From Streptomyces radicis (GTDB taxonomy: Bacteria > Actinomycetota > Actinomycetes > Streptomycetales > Streptomycetaceae), in NCBI RefSeq assembly GCF_003626575.1, contig NZ_RBDY01000015.1, positions 1-64,000 of the forward strand: 64,000 bases of DNA. Direction: 5' to 3'. Positions 47,013 through 64,000 of the stretch are shown here, piece after piece (positions within the stretch are counted from its first letter, which is position 1; every line of letters begins with the position of its first letter). Both the position numbers and the translations under genes were made by a program. The notes below the pieces were generated by a model. The model saw only the letters and a program-made list of their open reading frames with translations. It was not told the DNA's origin and did not search any database.

Positions 47013-47609
47013 ATGGGACACCGAGAGGACCTGCTGGTCGGGGCGAAGCGCTGCCTGTACGAGAAGGGTTACGCCCGTACCACCGCGCGGGACATCGTCG
47101 AGGCGTCCGGGGCGAACCTCGCGTCGATCGGGTACCACTACGGCACCAAGGAGGCCCTGCTCAACGCCGCGATCATGGAGGCGTTGGAGGAGTGGGCCCA
47201 GGAGCTGAAGGGCGCCCTGGCCGACGCCGGTGACCTGCCCGACGACCCGATCGTGCGGTTCGAGCAGGCGTGGACCCGAGTGATCGAGCTGTTCGAGCGC
47301 CACCGGCCCGTGTGGGCCGCCCAGTTCGACGCGATCTCCCAGCTCGACCACGTCCCCGAGGTCCGCACGTTCTTCGTCGAGGCCCAGCAGCAGGCCCAGA
47401 AGGGCCTGGTCGGTCTCCTGCTCGGCGGCGCCGAGCTGCCGCCGCGCACCGAGATCGCGGTCGGGCAGTTCTACCACGCGCTGCTCAGCGGGGTGATGAC
47501 CCAGTGGATCATCGACCCCGAGCACGCCCCGACGGGCGAGTCGCTCGCCGAGGCGCTGCGGACGGTCGTGGAGGACGTGCGCCGCGCCGGGTCAGGGATG
47601 TCCCTCTGA
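47013..47609 (+). CDS. TetR-family transcriptional regulator
   Basis: 198 residues. The N-terminal HTH is typical of TetR (EKGYARTTARDIVEASG, then IGYHYGTKEALLNAAI), followed by an all-helical ligand domain with an acidic and aromatic core. Probably represses the divergent exporter and itself, with the product or an intermediate as inducer. The start lacks a Shine-Dalgarno sequence, and a -10-like box lies 7 bp upstream, so translation is likely leaderless. Its 3' end overlaps the convergent ligase gene by 18 bp. Confidence 0.9.
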   Translation: MGHREDLLVGAKRCLYEKGYARTTARDIVEASGANLASIGYHYGTKEALLNAAIMEALEEWAQELKGALADAGDLPDDPIVRFEQAWTRVIELFERHRPVWAAQFDAISQLDHVPEVRTFFVEAQQQAQKGLVGLLLGGAELPPRTEIAVGQFYHALLSGVMTQWIIDPEHAPTGESLAEALRTVVEDVRRAGSGMSL

Positions 47610-49112
47610 CATCCCGGCCGCCTCACGGGCCAGCCGCTTCCGGTCCACCTTCCGGTTGGAGTTCAACGGGAACTCCGTGACGTGCCGGAACGCCTTGGGC
47701 ACCATCGCCTCGGGTAGCAGCGCGGACAGCTCACGGCGCAGCGTCGCGGCGGGCACGCGCTTCCCCGTGTAGTAGAGGACGAGTTCGAGGCCGCCGCCAG
47801 GGGCGGGGCGGGTCACGGTGGCGGCGTTCTGCACGCCCGCGCACTGCCGCACCGCGTGGTCGATCTCCGAGAGCTCGACCCTGACACCCTGGATCTGCAC
47901 CTGGGCGTCGAGCCGCCCCAGATAGACCAGCGTGCCGTCGGCCAGCCGCCGCACCCGGTCGCCCGTGCGGTACCAGCGGCGCCCGGCGCGCTCGACGAAG
48001 CGGCCCCTGTCGTCCTCGGGGTCGAGATAGCCGGGCGTCATCTGCGGCCCGCTGACGCACAGTTCGCCCTCGACGTCCGACTCCTCGTCCCCGTCGAGCA
48101 GCAGGTGCTCATGGCCGGGGTGCACCGGGCCGATCGGGACCACGCCGTTGACCGCCTGGCTCGGCGATGTCTCCCCCGACCAGCGGTGGCCGCTGATGGT
48201 GATGGTCAACTCGGTGGGCCCGTAGAGGTTCTCGATCAACGACCGGGGCGCCGCGGCCTGCCAGTCCGCGGCGTCCTCGCACAGCAGCGCCTCGCCCGCG
48301 AAGAAGCTCCACCGCAGCGTGGGCATCGAACCCGGCGTCAGGCCGCCCATGCGCCGGATGAAGGCGATGCCGCTCGGGGTCGAGAACCACACGGTCATCC
48401 GCCGCTCGGCGAAGAACGCGGGCAGGTCCCGGTGCGCCGCGGGCGGAACGGCGTGCACGGCGGCCCCGTGGCCCCAGCCGCAGAACATCTCGAACATCGC
48501 GCAGTCGAAGTTGAGGCCGACGTTCTGACAGAACACGTCGGTGGGGCCGAAGTCGTAGCGGTCGTCGAGCAGCGAGAAGTAGAAGTCGTTGGCCGCGTGC
48601 GTCATCGGGACGCCCTTGGGCTGGCCCGTCGAACCCGAGGTGAACAGCACATACGCGATGTCCGACGGCCGCACGGCCGCCGGGGCGTCAAGGGGCCGCG
48701 CGGTCGCGGCCGCTGCCTCGTCGAGGACGGGCAGGTCCAACTCGGTCTCGGCGAGCGCCGCTCGGCCGACCGGGTCGGCGATCACCGTCGAGACGCCGGC
48801 CGCGGTGAGCATCCTGCGGGTGCGCTCGGCGGGGAAGCGGGGGTTGAGCGGCACGACGGTCGCGCCCGAGTACAGCGCCGCCAGGATCCCGACATACGCG
48901 GTCAGGCTCTTGTCCGCGAGCACGGCCACGGCGTTCGGCCCTGGAGCCGCCGCCGTCCGCAGCGCCCCCGCGCGGCGCAGGGCCAGCTCGTGCGCCTCCT
49001 CGTACGTCAGGCTCTCGGCGTCCACGCGGATCGCGGTCCTGCGGGGCGAGACCGAAAGGCCGCGCAGGAACCGCTCGTGCAGACCGTGTCCGGGGACGGG
49101 TGTCTCCGTCAT
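47592..49112 (-). CDS. Adenylation enzyme (AMP-dependent ligase) of the beta-amino acid starter pathway
   Basis: 506 residues, ANL superfamily, stand-alone. Core motifs: A3 FTSGSTGQPKG (about 160), A4 region NFDCAMFEMF with the Asp that in amino-acid A-domains binds the amine, A5 NLYGPTE, A7 YRTGDR, A8 RVELSEID and the C-terminal catalytic Lys in NRKVDRK. No fused carrier protein, so it must load a separate ACP, most likely the one encoded next door. In vicenistatin-type pathways two such ligases act: one activates the beta-amino acid (VinN), the other adds a capping amino acid (VinM). Which role this one has cannot be fixed from motifs. A strong GGAGG lies upstream of ATG 49112, and the gene diverges from the ACP gene. 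Confidence 0.87.
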   Translation of the reverse strand: MTETPVPGHGLHERFLRGLSVSPRRTAIRVDAESLTYEEAHELALRRAGALRTAAAPGPNAVAVLADKSLTAYVGILAALYSGATVVPLNPRFPAERTRRMLTAAGVSTVIADPVGRAALAETELDLPVLDEAAAATARPLDAPAAVRPSDIAYVLFTSGSTGQPKGVPMTHAANDFYFSLLDDRYDFGPTDVFCQNVGLNFDCAMFEMFCGWGHGAAVHAVPPAAHRDLPAFFAERRMTVWFSTPSGIAFIRRMGGLTPGSMPTLRWSFFAGEALLCEDAADWQAAAPRSLIENLYGPTELTITISGHRWSGETSPSQAVNGVVPIGPVHPGHEHLLLDGDEESDVEGELCVSGPQMTPGYLDPEDDRGRFVERAGRRWYRTGDRVRRLADGTLVYLGRLDAQVQIQGVRVELSEIDHAVRQCAGVQNAATVTRPAPGGGLELVLYYTGKRVPAATLRRELSALLPEAMVPKAFRHVTEFPLNSNRKVDRKRLAREAAGMSEGHP

Positions 49113-49130
49113 TGTCCTTCCTCCGGGATA

Positions 49131-49147
49131 AAAGGGGTGGATAGGGG
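49131..49147 (+). promoter_or_regulatory. AAAGGGG-N3-ATAGGGG element between ligase and ACP genes
   Basis: AAAGGGG (49131-49137) and ATAGGGG (49141-49147) are 10 bp apart. Orientation and distance (82 bp) to the ACP start equal those in front of PKS1. It is only 19 bp from the divergent ligase start, so it may also affect that gene. Confidence 0.5.
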
Positions 49148-49228
49148 TGCCGACCCGCGGGACACAGGGCTTAGGTTGGCCGCGAAGCCGACTATTCGGT
49201 GAACGCCGGGAAAAACACGGGAGCTGGC

Positions 49229-49465
49229 ATGTGGGACGAGTCGTTCGGGCAACTGCTCCGGAAGCACCTTTCTCTGCTTGAACCGGAGGACGAGATCACC
49301 GCAGACCTCAGCCTGCGCGACTTCGGTCTCGATTCCATGGGAATGGTTGCGCTGCTGTCTTCGCTGGAGGAGAAATACGGCGTCCGTTTTGTGGACGACG
49401 CCCTCCACATCGACAATTTCGCCACCCCCACGACCCTCTGGAACACCCTCGAAGCCATGCGCTGA
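49229..49465 (+). CDS. Stand-alone acyl carrier protein for the starter unit (VinL-type)
   Basis: 78 residues. The phosphopantetheine serine is in FGLDSMGMVALLSSLEEKYG, a typical carrier-protein helix 2. The protein is strongly acidic. ATG 49229 is preferred over GTG 49199 because GGGAG lies 5 nt upstream of it. Free-standing ACPs beside two adenylating enzymes and a free AT are the hallmark of beta-amino acid macrolactam loading (VinL), where the starter and its capping residue are assembled on this carrier. Flanked by divergent ligase and convergent AT. Confidence 0.87.
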   Translation: MWDESFGQLLRKHLSLLEPEDEITADLSLRDFGLDSMGMVALLSSLEEKYGVRFVDDALHIDNFATPTTLWNTLEAMR

Positions 49466-49482
49466 TCCGGTGTCCTTCCGCG

Positions 49483-50424
49483 TTATGCGATCGCGCTGCG
49501 CCTGCGCGGTCGCATAGCCGTGTCGGGGCGCACCGCCACCACATCGAACGCCTCGGTCATGATCTCCACCCGGCCCCACAGGCCGTCCTGGCCTGTGACA
49601 TGCACCCGTTCGACGCCGAGCTCCTTGAGCGTCTCGACGACCGCGGGCCACCGCACCGTCCGGGTCACCGCGTCCAGCAGCAGCGTCCGCACGCCGTCCG
49701 CCGTCGACACGAGCGACCCGTCGTGGTCCGACACCACGGGGATCCCCGGGTCCGAGAACGGGACCCCGGCGACGACCTCCGCCGCGATCTCCTCCCGCAG
49801 CGCGGCGAACACGGGCGAGTGCATCGGCGGCCGCATGACGTACAACGGCAGCCCGCCCGCCGCCCGCAGCCGCGCCTGGAGCCCGTCGAGCACGTGCTCG
49901 CGCACCGACAGCATGTGGAAGTCGTGGTCCACGTGGCACGCCACCTCGTTCCACTCGCCGCTCTCGTCCAGCTCGGCGCGGATCTCGTCGAGCCGGTCGA
50001 GCGGGACGCGGGCGAACGACTGGGTGACGATGTCGCGGTGCTCCCGCTCGAAGTGGGCGTCCACGAGGCGGCCCCACTCGGCGGTCATCCGCACCGCGTC
50101 GGCGAACGGCAGCGCCCCGGCGTGCACGGCGGCCGCCGTCCCGCCGAAGCTGGCCCCTGCGCACGCGACCGGCTCCACGTCGCGCTCGGCGACCGTCCAC
50201 TCGGCCAGCGCGAGACATGTGACCAGGAACGCCACGCGCGCCGGCTCGGGGAACGCGCCCTGGTCGCCGCGGTCCTCGGCCTCGCGGTAGCGGTCGACCA
50301 GCGGATAGCCCAGCGCCCGGTCCGCCTCGGCGACGAGTCGGCGCGCCACCGGGTGGACCACCATGAAGCGCGCCGAGTCGGCGAAACGCGTCGGCCCGAT
50401 TCCTGGAAAGACAATCGCCGACAT
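49483..50424 (-). CDS. Stand-alone acyltransferase for starter transfer (VinK-type)
   Basis: 313 residues, malonyl-transferase fold. Begins SAIVFPGIGPTRF (the VFPG of ATs), has the nucleophile in GASFGG rather than GHSxGE, and keeps the AT histidine in PPMHSPVF. The altered serine and YASH/HAFH positions argue against malonyl or methylmalonyl as substrate, and every extension module already has its own AT. In vicenistatin the equivalent enzyme VinK transfers the capped beta-aminoacyl group from the free ACP to the loading ACP of the first PKS. The first ACP of PKS5 would be the acceptor here. ATG 50424 is chosen because GGAG sits 9 nt upstream; in-frame ATGs up to 50463 lack one. Confidence 0.87.
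   Translation of the reverse strand: MSAIVFPGIGPTRFADSARFMVVHPVARRLVAEADRALGYPLVDRYREAEDRGDQGAFPEPARVAFLVTCLALAEWTVAERDVEPVACAGASFGGTAAAVHAGALPFADAVRMTAEWGRLVDAHFEREHRDIVTQSFARVPLDRLDEIRAELDESGEWNEVACHVDHDFHMLSVREHVLDGLQARLRAAGGLPLYVMRPPMHSPVFAALREEIAAEVVAGVPFSDPGIPVVSDHDGSLVSTADGVRTLLLDAVTRTVRWPAVVETLKELGVERVHVTGQDGLWGRVEIMTEAFDVVAVRPDTAMRPRRRSAIA
49484..49516. terminator. Bidirectional hairpin between ACP and AT genes
   Basis: TATGCGATCGCGC (49484-49496) pairs with GCGCGGTCGCATA (49504-49516) with a single G-U position. It lies 18 bp after the ACP stop and overlaps the last codons of the convergent AT gene. Confidence 0.5.
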
Positions 50425-50530
50425 ATTCTGGTACTCCATTTCGTGAGCGCTCGGCATGGGCATCCGAAAAGACCGGCAGGTCGATCCTATTGTTTCCGGT
50501 CAGTCTTGTGGGCCCCAGGTGTCGGCATAA

Positions 50531-50547
50531 CCCCTAACGCCCCCTAA
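50531..50547 (-). promoter_or_regulatory. TTAGGGG-N3-TTAGGGG element between AT and ligase genes
   Basis: Two perfect TTAGGGG copies on the minus strand (50547-50541 and 50537-50531), 10 bp apart. This is the cleanest copy of the element. It points toward the AT gene (107 bp) and lies 99 bp before the divergent ligase that heads the PKS5 transcript. Confidence 0.6.
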
Positions 50548-50645
50548 ACCGGCGGTCGCGGCTGTGGGGTTCTTGTGGGCGGCAAAAGCCCCCTGTTACA
50601 AACGATCTGGTATTCGCTGGCAAGGTCGAATCGGAAGGGTGGCGC

Positions 50646-52244
50646 ATGAGCGCGAATGGAGCGACTCAGGCCAGGGCCCACGCCTCGGTGGACAACCTGA
50701 GGACCTATCTGCTGGCCGCCGCCCGAAGGGCCCCCGACCGGCCCGCGGTGGTCCAGGCCGCCGAGGGCGGCGGCGTCGAGACGATCACCTATGGCGAGCT
50801 GGAACGGCGCACCGACCGCCTCGCCGAACAGCTCGACGCGCTCGGCCTCGACGTCGGCGACCGCGTCATCCTCGAATCCGACACCTCGGCCGACGCCATC
50901 GCGGCGCTCCTGGCCTGCTCGACGCTCGGGCTGCCGTTCGTCGCGACCAGCCCCGAGACCCCGGACGAGCGGCTGCTGACGATCATCGGGAGCGCCGAGC
51001 CCGCGCTGCACCTGCGCGCCGCGCCCGACGCGCGCCCCGGCATACCCGAGGCCGTCGGCCTGGCCCGCTTCACCGCCGAGGGGCTCACCGTTCAGCGCCC
51101 GCCCGCGCCGCGCGTGCGTCACCGCCGCGTGGTGACGCCCGTCGACACCGCCTACATCGTCTTCACCTCGGGAACGATGGGCCGCCCCAAGGGCGTGGTG
51201 ATGAGCCACCGCGGCGCCATCGCGTTCCTGCGTGGCGTGGAGGCCGAGGAGCTGATCACGGCCGACGACCGCGTGGCGGGCACCTCGCCGCTCCAGTTCG
51301 ACTTCGCGCTCTTCGACATCGGCCTCGCCCTCAGCCACGGCGCCGCGCTCGTGCCCGTGCCGCGCGACCGGCTCAGCTGGCCCCGCCGCTTCCTCGGCTT
51401 CCTGCGCGAGGCCGGGGCGACGCAGGTCGACGGCGTTCCCTCGCTCTGGCGCCCCGTGCTGCGCCACGAGCCCGAGCTGCTCGCCGAGCTGGGGGAGCGG
51501 GGCCCGCTGCGCCGGATCCTGTTCTCCGGGGAGAACTTCCCCCTCGACGAGCTGCGCGCCCTCCAAACCCTGCTGCCCAAGGCCCACTTCACCAACGGCT
51601 ACGGCGCCACCGAGTCGATGGCCGCCTCGCTCACCGAGGTCCCCAACCCCCTGCCCCCCGACACCACCCGCCTGTCCATCGGCTACGCGGTCGCGGGCGC
51701 GGAGATGAGCCTCATCGGGTCCGACGGCGGCCCCGTGGCCGAGCCCGGCACCGTCGGCGAGATCCATCTGCGCACCCCCTCGCTCTTCTCCGGCTACTGG
51801 GGCGACCCCGACGCCACCCGCGCCGTCCTCGTCCCCGACCCGCTCGACCCCAGGTCGGGGCGGCTGGTCTTCAAGTCAGGCGACCTGGCGTCCAAGGGCC
51901 CGGATGGCGAGCTGTACTTCCACGGCCGCGCCGACTCCCAGGTGCAGATCCGCGGCAACCGCGTCGAGCTCGGCGAGGTGGAGCGCCGCGTCGGCGCGTT
52001 CCCCGGGGTCACGGGCGCCGTCGCGATGGTCCTGCCGCGCCCCGATGGCGACCCGCTGCTGCACGCGTTCGTCACCTTCGCCCCCGGCGGCGACAAGCCC
52101 GACACCAAGGACATCGTCGCGTTCTGCCGCTCGGCGCTGCCCGCCTACATGGTCCCCCAAGGCCTGCACGGGGTGGACGAGTTCCCGCTGACCGTCAACG
52201 GGAAGGTCGACCGCGCCGCCCTGGCCGCCCGCGTGACGGCCTGA
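50646..52244 (+). CDS. Second adenylation enzyme of the starter pathway
   Basis: 532 residues, ANL superfamily. A3 FTSGTMGRPKG (about 175), A4 region LQFDFALFDIG with Asp, A5 NGYGATES, A8 RVELGEVE and the C-terminal Lys in VNGKVDRAAL. It lacks a fused carrier protein. It shares little detail with the ligase at 47592, so the two are not recent duplicates and should have different substrates, one for the beta-amino acid and one for the capping amino acid. GGAAGGG precedes ATG 50646. PKS5 starts 43 bp later on the same strand, so both are likely co-transcribed from the divergent promoter that carries the paired TTAGGGG element. Confidence 0.87.
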   Translation: MSANGATQARAHASVDNLRTYLLAAARRAPDRPAVVQAAEGGGVETITYGELERRTDRLAEQLDALGLDVGDRVILESDTSADAIAALLACSTLGLPFVATSPETPDERLLTIIGSAEPALHLRAAPDARPGIPEAVGLARFTAEGLTVQRPPAPRVRHRRVVTPVDTAYIVFTSGTMGRPKGVVMSHRGAIAFLRGVEAEELITADDRVAGTSPLQFDFALFDIGLALSHGAALVPVPRDRLSWPRRFLGFLREAGATQVDGVPSLWRPVLRHEPELLAELGERGPLRRILFSGENFPLDELRALQTLLPKAHFTNGYGATESMAASLTEVPNPLPPDTTRLSIGYAVAGAEMSLIGSDGGPVAEPGTVGEIHLRTPSLFSGYWGDPDATRAVLVPDPLDPRSGRLVFKSGDLASKGPDGELYFHGRADSQVQIRGNRVELGEVERRVGAFPGVTGAVAMVLPRPDGDPLLHAFVTFAPGGDKPDTKDIVAFCRSALPAYMVPQGLHGVDEFPLTVNGKVDRAALAARVTA

Positions 52245-52287
52245 ACACCCGATCGTCTCCCTGCCTCTTCGTTCCCGGAGTATGCAC

Positions 52288-62936
<10,649 letters not shown>

Positions 62937-62940
<4 letters not shown>

Positions 62941-63500
62941 CCGAGCTGCTCCACGACACCGCACAGCGCGTCCACCCGACCGACGAGGAGCTGCTGCGCC
63001 GCGTGCTGACCCCGTACCGGGCCAAGCGCTGCGAGTACCTCACCTCGGCCGAGGTCACCCTGGAGGGCGACCCCGGCGACGGCGGACGGCTCACCGCGGC
63101 CTGCTCGTTCTACATCCCCGAGTCCTGCTACATCGACGACACGGGGCACTTCAACTCGGTCGAGTTCAACATCTGCTTCAACCAGATGGCCTACTACCTG
63201 ATGGCCAAGGCCGTGAAGGAGTCGCTGATCGAGCCGTTCTCGCGGTGGACGCTCGACCAGTTCTGGCAGCGGCAGCTCGCGGACATCCTCATCACCGACT
63301 TCAAGAGCGCCTTCCGCAGCGCCATGAGCGGCCGCCACTTCAAGGGCCGGATCGAGGTCGTCGACATCGCCGAGTGGGACGCCAACGACCTGCGCGACGC
63401 CCTCGTCATGCTGCGGACCCGGGCCCAGTACTGGGACGAGCACGGCGGCGAGAGCCATGGCGAGATCTCGGCCGCGATCACCAACCCGCCCCAGAACTGA
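62937..63500 (+). CDS. FcoT-type hot-dog thioesterase (CmiS1/Rv0098-like), beta-amination of an enoyl thioester
   Basis: 187 residues. The sequence follows mycobacterial FcoT (Rv0098) closely: LLRRVLTPYRAKRCEYL, GHFNSVEFNICFNQMAYYL and a C-terminal WDEHGG. Family members linked to cremimycin (CmiS1) and isonitrile lipopeptides (ScoD) add glycine to an enoyl thioester by Michael addition and hydrolyse the thioester, giving an N-carboxymethyl beta-amino acid. Here it would build the beta-amino fatty acid starter that the neighbouring ligases activate. A glycine-oxidase-type flavoenzyme would be needed next and is not in the window. The ATG overlaps the PKS5 stop (ATGA), and CAGGAGA lies upstream, so translation is coupled to PKS5. 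Confidence 0.85.
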
Positions 63501-63536
63501 CAGCCAGCCAGCTCCGCCCCGGCGAAGGAAGCGACG

Positions 63537-64000
63537 ATGAGCCACGCAGAACAGCACGGGCTTCCCGATGGAGTCCGGAAAGTCGACATCGACCACCTCT
63601 ACGGCCGTCTCGCCGACCGCGGCCTCCAGTACGGGCCCGCCTTCCGAGGGCTGCGCGCCGTGTGGTCGCACGGCGAAGAGGTCTACGCCGAGGCCGAGTT
63701 GGCGGGCGCGAACGGCGGCGACGGCGACTACCACCTGCACCCGGCGCTCTTCGACGCCGCGCTCCAGTCCGCGCTCGTGCCGGGGCTCGACAGCGAGAGC
63801 GGCACGTTCCTGCCGTTCGCGCTGCGCGGCGTGCGCCTGCACAGGGCGGGCGCCCGCGCCGTCAACGTCCACGCCGTTCCCGGCGACGGCGGGGTCTCCC
63901 TGGCGCTCACCGGCGACGACGGCGAGCCCGTCGTCACGGTCGGCAGCCTTGTCACCCGCTCCGTCACCCCCGACCAGCTCGACGCCGCGGGCCAGCGCGC
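63537..64000 (+). CDS. PKS-like protein starting inside a dehydratase domain (cut by the window end)
   Basis: The first 154 codons are open to the end of the window. ATG 63537 follows GAAGGAA at 6 nt, 36 bp after the FcoT-type gene. The protein begins directly with the second half of a PKS dehydratase: YGPAFRGLRAVW at about residue 32 and the catalytic Asp motif HPALFDAALQ near residue 69, then SLVTRSV, where DH domains end. The first hot-dog, with the catalytic His motif and HPLL entry, is absent, and no KS or AT precedes it. Either the gene is a truncated relic, or it is a genuine DH half leading to KR/ACP domains beyond the edge and acting with another protein. It may belong to the assembly of the fatty-acyl starter. 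Confidence 0.75.
   Translation, partial: MSHAEQHGLPDGVRKVDIDHLYGRLADRGLQYGPAFRGLRAVWSHGEEVYAEAELAGANGGDGDYHLHPALFDAALQSALVPGLDSESGTFLPFALRGVRLHRAGARAVNVHAVPGDGGVSLALTGDDGEPVVTVGSLVTRSVTPDQLDAAGQR

Noticed and set aside
49483..50424. Free-standing AT as evidence for a trans-AT PKS
   Set aside because: Every module carries its own AT with complete motifs, and the free AT has GASFGG instead of GHSxGE. A starter-transfer role fits better.

Overview
The window is high-GC DNA with strong GC3 bias, GTG starts, rare TTA leucine codons confined to a few genes, and actinomycete-type regulators. It looks like a Streptomyces or close relative, but no 16S or housekeeping marker is present to settle the genus. 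Most of it is one type I (cis-AT) polyketide gene cluster. Its accessory genes match the set known for beta-amino-acid-primed macrolactams (vicenistatin/cremimycin type). The cluster runs off the right edge.

Layout. (1) 1-1701: left border with a DeoR/LacI-type chimeric regulator and a small membrane-anchored protein on the opposite strand. (2) 1702-3212: about 1.5 kb with no convincing gene but several repeats and a strong hairpin. (3) 3213-6696: a small diverged LuxR-type HTH protein or remnant, then a large LAL (LuxR-family ATPase) regulator carrying three TTA codons. (4) 6981-45243: a same-strand run of PKS1 (1 module), PKS2 (2 modules), PKS3 (2 modules plus TE), a proline-iminopeptidase-like hydrolase, PKS4 (2 modules) and a cytochrome P450. 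(5) 45359-47609: a divergent MFS exporter/TetR pair. (6) 47592-52244: two adenylating enzymes, a free-standing ACP and a free-standing acyltransferase. (7) 52288-64000: PKS5 (loading ACP plus 2 modules), an FcoT-type hot-dog thioesterase, and the first 154 codons of a PKS-like gene that begins in the middle of a dehydratase domain.

How the genes fit together (inference from known families). The FcoT-type enzyme would add an amine donor to an enoyl thioester to give a beta-amino fatty acid. One adenylating enzyme loads it on the free ACP and the other caps the amine with an amino acid. The free AT moves the capped unit to the N-terminal ACP of PKS5. Docking-end types support the order PKS5, PKS4, PKS1, PKS2, PKS3. 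The hydrolase removes the cap and the PKS3 TE closes the lactam. All nine extension modules have KS-AT-DH-KR-ACP and none has ER. Only the last AT of PKS5 looks methylmalonyl-specific, and the DH of PKS1 has lost its second half. The simplest prediction is a 22-membered polyene macrolactam with one methyl branch and one hydroxyl left by PKS1, then oxidised by the P450.

Regulation. A paired 7-mer (consensus close to TTAGGGG, two copies exactly 10 bp apart) lies upstream of the LAL gene, of PKS1, of the ACP, and between the divergent AT and ligase genes. It is a good candidate for the LAL operator. TTA codons in the LAL gene, PKS3, the P450 and the exporter suggest bldA-type control.
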